Shown here one piece after another: positions 9,501 to 18,200 of a stretch of DNA of 56,347 nt. The DNA is from Bacteroidales bacterium. Its GTDB lineage: Bacteria > Bacteroidota > Bacteroidia > Bacteroidales > P3. The position numbers were made by a program, and so were the translations under genes. The stretch is taken from positions 1-56,347 of the forward strand of contig JAGCUZ010000053.1 of assembly GCA_017962615.1 (NCBI GenBank). Direction: 5' to 3'. The notes under the pieces are model-generated. The model did no database searches. It was not told where the DNA came from and saw only the letters and a program-made list of their open reading frames with translations. Numbering within the stretch: the stretch's first letter is position 1; each line of letters opens with the position of its first letter.

Positions 9501-10528
9501 ACAGCGGCAATGCCGGCGACCTGCTGGCCGTATACGACGGCACCGACGCCACGGCCCCGCTGCTGTACGCCGTGGGCAACGAAGCCTCCAACGTGGCCGT
9601 GGGTCCGCTGGCGGCCTCCAACCCCTCGGGAGCCCTCACGGTGTGCTTCTCAGGCCGCAGCGGCCGCACTCACAGCGGATACAACCTTGACGTAAGCTGC
9701 CTGTCGCCGCGCCCCGACGTGTGCGACGCGCCCACCGACCTGGCATGCACTTCGCTGGCACCCTATTCGGCAACGGTGACCTGGGCCGACACCGGCACCT
9801 TCGAACTCATGTATCTGTCGGCCTCCGACATCATAATGCCGGGCTACACCCGCGTGACAAGGCCTACGTACACGTTCGACCTCCTGCTGTCGAACACCAC
9901 CTACGAGTGGTACGTGCGCCGCGTGTGCAGCGACAACGTCAGCCCGTGGAGCCACTCCACGTTCACCACGCCGCAGGCACCGTGCAGCAAGCCTTCAAGG
10001 CTTGCCACAAGCCATGTCAGCGCACGTGGCGTGACGCTCGACTGGTACGCCTCGTCCACGCATGGCAGCTGGGCGGTGCACATAGAGGGCGACACCGTTG
10101 TCGACACCGTGGTCTACGCACATCCTGTACGCCTCGAACAGCTGTCACCCTCGACGTATTACACCGCCAAGGTGCGGGCGCTGTGCAACGACGGCGGCGA
10201 AAGCGAGTGGTCGAATGCGCTGAGTTTCACCACGCTGGACCCCGAAGGCATAGCCGCCCCCTCGGGCAACGCCGACGGCATGGAGGTTACTTTGTACCCC
10301 AATCCAGCCTCGCGCCATAGTGCGGCGACGCTGCACATAGCCAACGCCGACGGCGACGTGCTGGTCTCTCTGCTCGACATGACAGGCCGCGAACTGCAAC
10401 GGCACCGCCTGACATGCGCGGCAGGCTGCTCGCACCGCCTCGACATCCAGGCCGTGCCGCAAGGCTACTACTTCGTCAAGGTCCAGTCCCCCACCTCCAT
10501 AGCCATCCGCAAACTCGTGGTGAAATAG
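6539..10528 (+). CDS. Large T9SS surface protein with Fn3, adhesin-like and CUB domains
   Basis: A 1329-residue protein with a signal peptide ending before Gln22. Reading along the chain: Fn3-like domain (about 29-105); a jelly-roll region resembling cleaved-adhesin domains (about 124-288, starting DLPYSYDFEHED); Fn3 (289-380); an unassigned beta domain (385-585); Fn3 (590-680); a second jelly-roll region (682-840, starting ALPLREDFDTW); Fn3 (842-930); a CUB-like domain (about 938-1054, with GRYSGNAGDLLAVYDG); two Fn3 domains (1059-1145 and 1146-1235); and a T9SS type A tail (about 1247-1329, VTLYPNPAS to AIRKLVVK). It is probably co-transcribed with the preceding cargo gene and ends at a strong hairpin. 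The likely role is adhesion or binding of host or glycan ligands; no catalytic domain was found. Confidence 0.85.
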   Translation: MRRLVVIIAIVVALMPLRGMAQHANDSCYTPERLSFSNLTDDSCTVSWHERGTATAWVVEYGIAPFTPGCGQGITMRVTDTVCRIMGLSNGEMYQVYVHADCGGGDTSLNASDYLRTMCTLTQQDLPYSYDFEHEDYTGSGGLAGYNRRHPCVMLHGNAYTERVQADSRASGSYYGRMTGCIINENSRGNGMMVFPAYDGDVSTLMVSFKAKGYWNSNSCAAVANIGVLDDFNDLSTVTRLTSVNLREDDLWDTYTVSLGTYTGTGRYVFIEADSISWAFRFDDVSLDVAPPCQTLQDLEVKKVGTSSAYITWDIPQGYAALPEGYDVQYLDSAGYHTMTVPDKNVLLEGLQPGWEYTVEVTPDCVAHLGRSDSVRFKTDCLSGGRTRHAGERDSVFRLTATPVYTGFNNNFSQTILTRDRLLAMGLVPGEIYGCTYKIKEHPSSSGRNPENRIVLIYLDSTNLSSYPATSASHWCPIDSSKRYYRGLRIEGLNLDGDERYNFDRPFVWNGRSNLVISMMTNREGYYLPQYGLPGIGARYSGYAVPTDDSVTLATFNDEDAYPEDTLPTLARALYALMPNLTLYGPCDTAESCGKPVAVLDSVSTTTVRIRWTAGWNETDWRVEHCDTSGQWVVDAASVQAREYTFTNLPQRTPCIFRVTGNCDDGRDHSDTVMATTGCGPAALPLREDFDTWATGASTGTIAPCWYRRSSNDGSTAHYPYATDSRGYSGDRSLYVGSERLQNAWLAMPAVEAAVDSLQLSLSLLATDSLYGREIVVGVMNDPLDLRTFTAVRIVRCGKVNEWDDLDVPLDGYNGNGRHVALMSPSSITSRLFVDNLLLDYINPCPRLKGLKAIAETSSSVTLQWDADSLGGTAVVEYGRTGFEPGRGTRAACNADTITIAGLDTDSCYDFYIRRVCGAGDTSRYTGPLTITIGTWNTRLMLHDTMRLCAVKLCDDGGPGGNYTVYQESAVTLLPPDTASVVMLRGRYSGNAGDLLAVYDGTDATAPLLYAVGNEASNVAVGPLAASNPSGALTVCFSGRSGRTHSGYNLDVSCLSPRPDVCDAPTDLACTSLAPYSATVTWADTGTFELMYLSASDIIMPGYTRVTRPTYTFDLLLSNTTYEWYVRRVCSDNVSPWSHSTFTTPQAPCSKPSRLATSHVSARGVTLDWYASSTHGSWAVHIEGDTVVDTVVYAHPVRLEQLSPSTYYTAKVRALCNDGGESEWSNALSFTTLDPEGIAAPSGNADGMEVTLYPNPASRHSAATLHIANADGDVLVSLLDMTGRELQRHRLTCAAGCSHRLDIQAVPQGYYFVKVQSPTSIAIRKLVVK

Positions 10529-10590
10529 CCGCCTGACGCACCACTAAGAAGATAGTCGTCACACACTGACGCACCATCTCGAACACCTTC

Positions 10591-10623
10591 AACACGGATT
10601 GCACCGTCGGTGCAATCCGTGTT
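10591..10623 (+). terminator. Hairpin terminator after the T9SS cargo genes
   Basis: A perfect 15-bp stem (10591-10605 with 10609-10623) around the loop GTC lies 62 bases after the stop. The downstream bases CTTATA are only moderately T-rich, so it may act as an mRNA 3' end structure rather than a classic intrinsic terminator. Confidence 0.65.
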
Positions 10624-10650
10624 CTTATACCGCCACAGGCACGATAGAAC

Positions 10651-10671
10651 GTAAAGTGTAAGTATATAGAT
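10651..10671 (+). repeat. Fragment of the dispersed hairpin module
   Basis: GTAAAGTGTAAGTATATAGA matches the leading box of the module seen at 415, 27832 and 50046, but the AAGGAGTTGGT hairpin is missing; GC-rich sequence follows instead. It is oriented towards the gene at 11062. Confidence 0.5.
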
Positions 10672-10997
10672 GGACCGGGGCCGGGGTAAAGGGTAACCCC
10701 TACCCTATCATGAAAAGGGATTTCGGCGGCGCTGCGGGGCGCAGTGGACCGCTGGTAGGCATCGGGCTACGGAGACGGCGCGGAGGTGCGAGAAGGGCGT
10801 TTTTGTGCGAAATCGGGGGCGGCACGGTACTGGTATGGCCACTGCGGCAACCTACAGCGGAAAACCTAGGCAATAGGTTTGAAAACATGAGTATTCAGAA
10901 CAACTCCATTGTTACACCTGATTATCAGTATATTATAAACAACAACCTTTGTCGTGACGCTTGGGAAAGGGCCGGCAAAGAAAAAAAATAGTCCGAA

Positions 10998-11032
10998 TTT
11001 GGCTTCCAATTCAGCTTTTATTTGTATCTTTG
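10998..11032 (+). promoter_or_regulatory. Bacteroidetes-type promoter
   Basis: TATCTTTG at 11025-11032 is an exact TAnnTTTG -7 box; TTTG at 10998-11001 is a possible -33 box, slightly far (23-base spacer). Transcription would start near 11038 and fixes the start of the next gene at ATG 11062 rather than any upstream ATG. Confidence 0.65.
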
Positions 11033-11061
11033 CACTCAGAAAAAACCATAGTAAAACCATT

Positions 11062-11481
11062 ATGAATATGAAATTAGAAATCGACATTAAAAAAGGCCTT
11101 GGTGATATTACCTTCGGTATGCCGGTGGAAAAGGTAATGGACATACTGGGTGCCGCCGATGAGGTGGAAAACATCGACAACGCCATCGACGAAACCACTA
11201 CAGTGCTGAGATACACTGAATTGGGGATGACTATCTTCTATGAGGGCGATGAACCCTGCGTGACCTGCATCGACATAGCCAACGACGAGTGCACCCTTTT
11301 TGGCGAGGAGGTGTTCGGCCTAAAGGAGAAGGAGGTTGTGGCGCTCATGGTTAAGAACAACTACTACGAGCAGGACGTTGACAACGAGGCATGGGGTGAG
11401 CGACGCATCACTTTCTACGAGGGTAACATCGACTTCTTCTTCGAGCACGACACGATGACCTCCATCACGTTCGGGGCATAA
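11062..11481 (+). CDS. Small acidic protein of unknown function
   Basis: A 139-residue, strongly acidic, probably cytoplasmic protein. The start MNMKLEIDIKKGLGDITFGM is chosen because the promoter lies just upstream. The segment ITFGMPVEKVMDILGAADEVE resembles the N-terminal part of small 'SmpA/OmlA-like' or immunity-type folds, but I cannot place it in a family. The C-terminus ends IDFFFEHDTMTSITFGA. The stop overlaps the ATG of the next gene (TAATG), so the two are translationally coupled. Function unknown. Confidence 0.78.
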   Translation: MNMKLEIDIKKGLGDITFGMPVEKVMDILGAADEVENIDNAIDETTTVLRYTELGMTIFYEGDEPCVTCIDIANDECTLFGEEVFGLKEKEVVALMVKNNYYEQDVDNEAWGERRITFYEGNIDFFFEHDTMTSITFGA

Positions 11482-12140
11482 TGACGGTGGAAAAACACGA
11501 CGACGGGACCCTGCTGAGCACAGCGTATATGCCGCCCATAGGCTATATGGCCGTGATGGCGCGCAACCGCGTCATCCACATCGAGCAACAGGAGACTTTC
11601 CCGAAACAGACACTGCGAAACAGGTGCCTTATATGCACGGCCAACGGCGTGATGCCATTGACGGTGCCGGTGGTGCGACCTAATGGCAACCACACAGTTA
11701 CACGCGATATAGCGATAGATTACAAGCAGAACTGGAACACGGTGCACTGGCGCACGCTGGTGTCGGCCTACAGCTCGTCGCCCTACTTTCTTTACTACAA
11801 AGACGGCATCGAGGCGATACTGATGCGGCACTACGACCGACTGATAGAGCTGAACCGCGACCTGCTGGACTACTTCGTGGCGAAACTGAAACTTGACAAC
11901 ATAATTGACCACACCGAGGATTACGCACATAAAGAGCACGTCGCCAATGATTTGCGCGAGGTATTTCCAATAAAAAAAGAGTGCCGCCTGTTCTCGTTCA
12001 CACCATATTATCAGGTGTTTGAGTACAAACAGGAGTTCCATCCCAACCTGAGCATTCTGGACCTGCTCTTCAACCTGGGACCCGAAGCTCCGCAATACCT
12101 CACATCGCTAAAAGAGGTAAACGCAGGCACGCAAGCGTGA
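11481..12140 (+). CDS. WbqC-like family protein
   Basis: A 219-residue protein matching the WbqC-like family (PF08889): an N-terminal AYMPPIGYMAVMARNRVIHIEQQE, the segment QTLRNRCLICTANG with LTVPVV, and the central WRTLVSAYSSSPYFLYYKD. Members occur in O-antigen clusters and as stand-alone genes in Bacteroidetes; some are linked to acyl or aminoacyl transfer to sugars, but the activity is not established. It starts on the last base of the preceding stop and ends 46 bases before the convergent mnmG stop. No signal peptide is present. Confidence 0.82.
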   Translation: MTVEKHDDGTLLSTAYMPPIGYMAVMARNRVIHIEQQETFPKQTLRNRCLICTANGVMPLTVPVVRPNGNHTVTRDIAIDYKQNWNTVHWRTLVSAYSSSPYFLYYKDGIEAILMRHYDRLIELNRDLLDYFVAKLKLDNIIDHTEDYAHKEHVANDLREVFPIKKECRLFSFTPYYQVFEYKQEFHPNLSILDLLFNLGPEAPQYLTSLKEVNAGTQA

Positions 12141-12186
12141 CATTACGCGCCCAAAGCACTGCACTTAGTGGTTGACTTAAATAAAA

Positions 12187-14100
12187 TCAGGACAACCCGT
12201 TAGGGATATGTTCCTCGTGAAACAGCCGGTCGATGTATATCATCAGGTACGAAATATCGGCGGGAGAGACGCCGCTGATGCGCGAAGCTTGTCCGAGTGT
12301 CTTGGGCTTGGTTTTGGAGAGCTTCTCGCGAGCCTCGTAGGAGAGCGACTGGAGGGATGGGTAATCGATAGCGTCGGGTATGAGGATGTTCTCGAAGCGC
12401 AGAATCCTGTCGGCCACGTCGTGTTCCTTCTCTATATAGCGCTGGTATTTTATCTGTGTCTCGGTGGCGTCGAGCACCTCGCCGCGGATGTCGGCGGGGA
12501 TGGTTTGTGCAAGAGCTCCGGCCTGCGGCACCGCCTCGAGGATGTCGGCCAGCGACAACTCGGGGCGCAAAATAAGGCTGTTGAGCTTCAGCCGCTGGGT
12601 GAGCGGCGACGACTGACACGACTCGAGGAAGGCATTGATCTCGGACGGCGACACCGAGAGGTCATCGATGGCCTGAATCATGGCGCGGGTGTGCTGCATC
12701 TTCTGCTCGACACGCGCCATACGCTCGTCAGACGCAAGGCCAAAGGCATGCGAGAGCGGCGTGAGACGCTCGTCGGCGTTGTCCTGCCGCAGCGTAATGC
12801 GGTACTCGGCCCGCGAGGTGAACATGCGGTAGGGCTCGTCGACACCCTTGGTGACGAGGTCGTCGATAAGCACTCCGATATAGGCCTGGGCACGGGTGAG
12901 GACAAAGGCGGGACGCCCCTTGATCTTAAGCACGGCGTTGATGCCAGCCATCAATCCCTGGCAGGCGGCCTCCTCGTAGCCCGTAGTGCCATTGATCTGA
13001 CCCGCGAAATAGAGGTTCTCGAACAGCTTGGTCTCGAGGGTGTAGCCCAGCTGTGTGGGCGGGAAATAGTCGTACTCTATGGCGTAGCCAGGCTTGAATA
13101 TGCGTGCAGACTCAAAGCCTTCGATAGAGTGTAACGCATTGATTTGCACCTCGATTGGCAGCGACGACGAGAAGCCGTTGAGGTAATAGGAGCATGTGTT
13201 GCGCCCTTCGGGCTCGACGAAAAGCTGATGGCTGTTTTTGCCTGCAAAACGCTCTATCTTGTCCTCGATGGAAGGACAATAGCGGGGGCCGTGCCCCTGT
13301 ATGCGTCCCGTGAAGAGGGGCGACTTGTCGAAGCCCTCACGCAGCAGGTCGTGGGTGCGCTCGTTGGTGTGGGCTATATAACAAGGTATCTGATTCTGCA
13401 GTTGCGGCAGAGGGAGGAACGAGAAATGCTGAGGGTTGTCGTCACCCGGCTGCACCTCGAGCTTGGAGAAGTCGATGCTGCGGCCGTCGACACGCACGGG
13501 GGTGCCCGTCTTGAGGCGGTCGGTGACGAAGCCCAGCGAGCGCAGCTGCCCGGAGAGTCCGGTGGCGGGCATCTCCCCTATCCTACCGCCTTGGAAGGAA
13601 AGTTCGCCGATAAACACCTGTCCGTTCAAGAATGTACCGTTGGTGAGGATGACGGCCTGCGCCGGTATGTCAATGCCCATGCGGGTTGTAACCCCTACTA
13701 CGGCGCCGCCGTCGGTTCTGATGCCCACCACCTCATCCTGCCAGATGTCGAGGTTGGGGGTAGATTCGAGAGCCGCCCTCCAGTTGAGCGAGAAGTGAGT
13801 CTTGTCGCACTGAGCCCGCGGGCTCCACATGGCGGGTCCTTTGGAGCGGTTGAGCAGACGGAACTGTATGGTGGAGCGGTCGGTAATGATGCCCGACATG
13901 CCGCCGAGTGCATCTATCTCGCGCACTATCTGCCCTTTAGCCACACCACCCATTGCAGGGTTGCACGACATCTGGCAGATTGCCTCGATAGACTGGGTTA
14001 TAAGCAATGTCTTGGCACCCATGGTGGCGGCGGCAAAAGAGGCCTCGGACCCTGCATGGCCCCCGCCTACGACAACCACATCATAACGCTCCCAAAACAT
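12187..14100 (-). CDS. mnmG: tRNA uridine-5-carboxymethylaminomethyl(34) synthesis enzyme MnmG
   Basis: A 637-residue FAD protein, about the usual length. With MnmE it installs the cmnm5 group on U34 of certain tRNAs, using methylenetetrahydrofolate and glycine or ammonium. The dinucleotide-binding motif VVVGGGHAGSEA is at residues 9-20, the family signature CNPAMGGVAKGQIVREIDALGG at about 46-67, the second signature TGYEEAACQGLMAGINA near 380, and the C-terminal helical domain ends IDRLFHEEHIPNG. It lies 78 bases downstream of ybeY, with a perfect parS site in the gap. Its 3' end contains a second, one-mismatch parS-like sequence. mnmG (gidA) lies near the replication origin in many bacteria. 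Confidence 0.97.
   Translation of the reverse strand: MFWERYDVVVVGGGHAGSEASFAAATMGAKTLLITQSIEAICQMSCNPAMGGVAKGQIVREIDALGGMSGIITDRSTIQFRLLNRSKGPAMWSPRAQCDKTHFSLNWRAALESTPNLDIWQDEVVGIRTDGGAVVGVTTRMGIDIPAQAVILTNGTFLNGQVFIGELSFQGGRIGEMPATGLSGQLRSLGFVTDRLKTGTPVRVDGRSIDFSKLEVQPGDDNPQHFSFLPLPQLQNQIPCYIAHTNERTHDLLREGFDKSPLFTGRIQGHGPRYCPSIEDKIERFAGKNSHQLFVEPEGRNTCSYYLNGFSSSLPIEVQINALHSIEGFESARIFKPGYAIEYDYFPPTQLGYTLETKLFENLYFAGQINGTTGYEEAACQGLMAGINAVLKIKGRPAFVLTRAQAYIGVLIDDLVTKGVDEPYRMFTSRAEYRITLRQDNADERLTPLSHAFGLASDERMARVEQKMQHTRAMIQAIDDLSVSPSEINAFLESCQSSPLTQRLKLNSLILRPELSLADILEAVPQAGALAQTIPADIRGEVLDATETQIKYQRYIEKEHDVADRILRFENILIPDAIDYPSLQSLSYEAREKLSKTKPKTLGQASRISGVSPADISYLMIYIDRLFHEEHIPNGLS
12209..12224. 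promoter_or_regulatory. parS-like site with one mismatch, inside mnmG
   Basis: TGTTCCTCGTGAAACA differs from the parS consensus TGTTNCACGTGAAACA at one central base. It overlaps the codons for LFHEEH near the C-terminus of MnmG, so protein coding may explain the likeness. ParB binding is possible but less sure than at 14162 and 26051. Confidence 0.4.
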
Positions 14101-14161
14101 AACGGATTACTATTGGTTTTAATGACGCACAAAGAATGATTAAACAGAATATCAACAACAA

Positions 14162-14177
14162 TGTTCCACGTGAAACA
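14162..14177. promoter_or_regulatory. parS centromere site
   Basis: TGTTCCACGTGAAACA matches the bacterial parS consensus TGTTNCACGTGAAACA at every fixed position. It sits in the gap between ybeY and mnmG. parS sites nucleate ParB for chromosome segregation and cluster near oriC. Confidence 0.85.
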
Positions 14178-14178
14178 A

Positions 14179-14601
14179 TCACATTAAACCCCACATTTTC
14201 AAAGCCTCGTCTTCTTTGCCACGCATGACTGCTTTCTCGGCATCGGTGTGGTCGGCAAAGCCCAGGAGGTGCAGGACGCCGTGAATCATCACGCGGTGTA
14301 GCTCATCCTCAAAGGAGACCTTGTACTTAGCTGCGTTGTCTTTTATCCTGTCGATGCTGATAAGTATATCGCCCGAAATGGTGTCGCCCTCGACATAGTC
14401 GAAGGTGATAATGTCGGTGTAGGTGTCGTGGCTGAGATACGAGATGTTGATGTCGAGCAGATACTCGTCGTTGCAAAACTTGTAGGAGATGTCGCCAAGG
14501 TGACGATGATGGGTTTCGACCACCGCCTTAATCCATTTTTTAAGTTTTATCTTCTCCTTGAGAGCAAAACCGCCCGAACTTGTGTCGAAAAGTATACTCA
14601 T
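14179..14601 (-). CDS. ybeY: Endoribonuclease YbeY (rRNA maturation)
   Basis: A 140-residue protein of the UPF0054/YbeY family, a single-strand endoribonuclease needed for 16S rRNA 3'-end maturation and 70S quality control. The zinc-binding signature HGVLHLLGFADH lies near residue 110, followed by the usual acidic C-terminal helix (KEDEALKMWG). The N-terminal strand pattern and the DTYTDIITFDY segment are typical. It is followed by mnmG 78 bases downstream, separated by a parS site, and preceded by an HATPase gene, an order common in Bacteroidales. No promoter box is clear in the 172-base upstream gap. Confidence 0.93.
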   Translation of the reverse strand: MSILFDTSSGGFALKEKIKLKKWIKAVVETHHRHLGDISYKFCNDEYLLDINISYLSHDTYTDIITFDYVEGDTISGDILISIDRIKDNAAKYKVSFEDELHRVMIHGVLHLLGFADHTDAEKAVMRGKEDEALKMWGLM

Positions 14602-14773
14602 TGCGGATTTTTGTTTTTTATCATTGATGGTCTGTTATCGCAGGAATAGCACTCAACAGACTGAGCAACAACTATATATATTCTATAAAATGCGTTTTAA
14701 AATCAATATGAATGAGAAATATCGGCCGCGCAGACCTGCTGATAACGGATTACGGATGGAGACACAGTCTGCT

Positions 14774-15229
14774 TCAGACGTTGACGGCTTCGCCGACCGT
14801 GCTCCTGTGCAGGGCTTCGATTCGCTCGCGCGAGATGGAGGGCTGGATGCCGTTGACGAGAAACTCCATGCGAAGGCATCGACGCTCCGGGAAGTAGTCG
14901 ACCTTGTCGGAAAGCATCCTTATCATGAAGAGCCCCTCTCCCCTACCCTCCTGAGGGACGGAGGTGCCATAGCTTGCGAAGTCGAAGCCGTCGCCCTCGT
15001 CGCTGACCTCGAAGAAGAGACCACCCGTGCACTGGCCGTAATCCAAGGTGACGCATTTGGCCTTGTCGCACCGGTTGCCATGCACAATGGCGTTCTTTAT
15101 TGCCTGACTTACCGCCATGTTCACTGCGGCGGCATTGTCGCCAAGGTTCATCTCGTCGGCGATGGAATCCAGGAGGCATTCCACCTCGTTCATATAACTT
15201 GTATCGGACTGTATCTTAATATTTCTCAT
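14774..15229 (-). CDS. ATP-binding protein of the anti-sigma kinase type (HATPase_c_2)
   Basis: A 151-residue protein with the GHKL ATPase core of RsbW/SpoIIAB-like proteins: N box AVSQAIKNAIVHGNR (about 39-53), G1 box DEGDGFDF, and G2 box GRGEGLFMIRMLSDKVDY. Such proteins bind and phosphorylate anti-sigma-antagonist (STAS) partners or act as stand-alone regulators. No STAS or PP2C gene lies beside it here, so the target is unknown. It starts 8 bases after the stop of the DUF4175 gene, so the two probably share a transcript. ybeY and mnmG follow on the same strand. Confidence 0.87.
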   Translation of the reverse strand: MRNIKIQSDTSYMNEVECLLDSIADEMNLGDNAAAVNMAVSQAIKNAIVHGNRCDKAKCVTLDYGQCTGGLFFEVSDEGDGFDFASYGTSVPQEGRGEGLFMIRMLSDKVDYFPERRCLRMEFLVNGIQPSISRERIEALHRSTVGEAVNV

Positions 15230-15237
15230 AATGCGTT

Positions 15238-18200
15238 TTAGAACTTATAGAAATAGTCGTTGGCTTTGTTCTTGTAATAGTTGGAGAGGGTAGGGGGCAG
15301 GGGACTGAAAAGCTCCAAGCCGCGCTGCTCCAGACGTTTAAACTGTTCCATATCGGCGGGCGAAGGTTGGTAGATATCCTTGGCCTCGCGGCTCTCGCGC
15401 CGCTGCTCTTTCTCGCGCTGCATCTCGGCCTTCTCGTGCTCAAGGAGACGCGTGAGTATCTGCTGCTGGCGGTTGATGGTCTGCTGCGAGATGGTGCGGT
15501 TAACGAGGTCGGTCTCAGTCTGTTCCATCTGCTTCAGCATTGCCTCAATCTCCTGTGCTATCTTGGAGGAGCCGCCGCTTTGCTGCTTCATCTCGTTGCC
15601 GTATTCCTGCATGAGTCGCCGTATCTGCTCCTGCTGCGCCGCCATACGCGCAAATTCCTCGCTCATAGAACTTTTGTCGCCTATACGTGTGCGCTTGGTG
15701 CCAGAGCCCTGGCTGTTGCCCATCTGCTTCTTGAGGGCGTTGAGCTGCTTGTTGAGCTCCTCCTGCATCTGACGCAGACTCTTGGCAGAGGGCTTGCCTT
15801 TGCCCTGACTGCTGTTGCTTCCCGACTTGCACTGACTGCCCGAGTTCTTGCAGCTGCCGTTCTTCTTTTGCTGCTGGTTCTGACGCATCTCGTTCTGCAT
15901 CTTGTCCAACGACTCGGCCAATACTAACGCCAGGTTGTTGAACGACGTCATCGAGTACTGCATGGACTGGCCCGAGGAATAGTTACGGGCGTTGCCATAG
16001 AACGACTGATTGAACTGCAGTAGGGAGTTCAACGACTTGGAGATGTTGCTGTTGACAGCTTCCAACTCCTTGTTGATCACCGAAGCCACCGACAGCTGCC
16101 GCTTGGCAATGAGGCGGAGTGAGTCTTCGACATTGACGAAACTGCTCTTAATCTTGTTCTGGCTTGCTATGATTTCCTGATACTTGGGGTCTTGGATGTA
16201 GGTTGAGTTAAGCTCGCCAATCAACGACTCCTGCTCCACCGACAGAGCCACTAAATTCTTCAACAACTGCCTGATTTTCTCGGCATCCTCGGCGGTGTTC
16301 TGCTGTGCGCTCTCGGCTTCGGCAAGCTTTTCGGAAAGCTCGTCGAGGTCGTCGGCGGCCGACTTCTGCTGCTCGGAAGCCTCCTTGTTCTTGCCCTGCT
16401 GCAGCTTGCTTTCGGAGGACTTCTGCTTCTGGTCTATGCGCTGCAACAACTCCTTGTTTATGTCGAAGTCGGCGTTCTTGTCGAGCTTCTTGTAGCCGCT
16501 CTGTATATCCTCTATCTCTTTCTTGATTTCTTGGAACTCGTTGTTCAGTTCTTTCTGTTTCTCAAGCAGTTCGTCTTTCTGTTCCTTGCTGTTCTTTGCC
16601 TTGGACTTCTCGGACAGCTCGCGCTGCTTGTCGGCCAGTTCCTCGGTTTTTTTCATGGTTTCCTCAACCTTTTTCTCAAGCTCCAGCCGCTTCATTAGCT
16701 CGAGATCCTGATCGATCTGCTTCTCGATGTCCTCGTTCTTGGTCTTGAGCTGTTCGAGCTGCTCCTGCACCTTCTTCTTGTCCACCTCTTCCATGAGCTT
16801 CTCTATCTCTTTCATCATCTCTTTCATCTCTTCGTTGAGCACCTCGTTCATAAGGCGGTCGAGCTCACGCTGTTTTTCGGCGATTTTCTGGCTCCTGTCG
16901 CGATATTTCTCCTCGAGGCGTGCATTCTCCTTGAGCTGCTGCTGCATCTTCTCCAGCTGCGATTTTACCTCCTGCTGCTTCTTGGCCAACTCCTCCATCT
17001 GCTTCTTGTCTTGCCACGTCAGCTCTTTCTTGTCGACCAGCTTGCGCATCAACTCGTTGATTTCCTCCTGCAAAGCCTTCAGTTCAGACATCGACATCTC
17101 GGCCTGTTTCTGGGCGCTGGCGGTGTTGCTCTCAAGGATAGACTCCAGTTCCTCCTGCGTCGGGATTTTAATCTCTTTTACCTGAGAACGAGTGCATTTA
17201 GCACCGTTGACCGCGTCGTTGTCCCATATCTCGAAATAGTAAATCAGCTGGTCGCCGGGCTGGGCACCCAACTCGCTGAAGTCGGTGGAGTAATAGAACT
17301 CCTGCGAGAGTTCCTGTCCCACAGCCAACTGCTGCTGTTTCTTGGTGTTGCGCGTGGAGTCTTTGGCATTGCTGAGCTCGGCGGTGAAGACGAGCTTGCT
17401 GAAGCCGTAGTCGTCCTTAATGCGGCCTTTGAAGAAGACGCGGTCGTCGAGCACAGAGTCGCGCAACTCGGTGACGGTTATCAGCGGCGCGTTGTCGCTG
17501 ATGGCCGATATCGCGTATTTCAAAGTGTCGGAGTTCAGGGCGTAGCGGTTGGAGGTGATAAAACCGTAGTTCAAGCTGCCGAACACCTTGTGCCTGTGGT
17601 TGATGCTGCCACGCTTGTCGGGTACGAGCGATGACGAGGCGTCGTTTACCAGGAAGCGCAGCGTGTCGACATCCTTGGTCTGGAATATCCATTCAACGAC
17701 AGTGCCTTCGGGCACCGTGATGTTGCCTTCGTTGTTCAACACTTCGTTGCTTTTGCGAGTATAAGAAGGGTAGGAGAGGGCTACCTGGAAATCGACCACC
17801 ACCGGCTTGGGCAACACCTCGAGCACATACTCGGCCGACTCAACACCAACCGATTGAATATGAAAGCCAAAGCCTTTCTGTACATTCTTGAACAGGTAGC
17901 TGAAATGAGTCTTGTCGACAGCCTGCATGTGGTACATCTTTCCGCCCACATTGACATACGCCTCATTGGGCACCACATCGCCACGAACCTCAACGTTGAG
18001 CATAAAATCTTCCTGTTGAGGCACCCTAAGCTCCTGATTCAGCACAACAAAGGAGAATGGAGCGGGACGCTCGTAATAGGTGGAATGGTTGATTATCCGC
18101 TTCGACGGCTCGGTGATGAAAGAAGGAGCCACGATGCACGCTATCAACAGCAGCGATAGCGGCACCACGGCGTAGACCAGATACTTACGGTTGCCTTTAA

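Larger units (their letters stand above)
10529..11061. other. Intergenic region with hairpin, repeat fragment and promoter
   Basis: No gene is firmly supported. It holds a 15-bp hairpin (10591-10623), a fragment of the dispersed module (GTAAGTATATAGATG near 10658) followed by G-rich sequence, a GC-rich stretch (10700-10860) of unknown nature, and the promoter of the next gene (10998-11032). An open frame at 10710-10991 has no RBS or family resemblance and runs into the promoter. Confidence 0.5.

Noticed and set aside
10710-10991. Open frame of 93 codons before the gene at 11062
   Set aside because: Arg/Gly-rich, no family, no ribosome site, and it runs into the promoter of the next gene.
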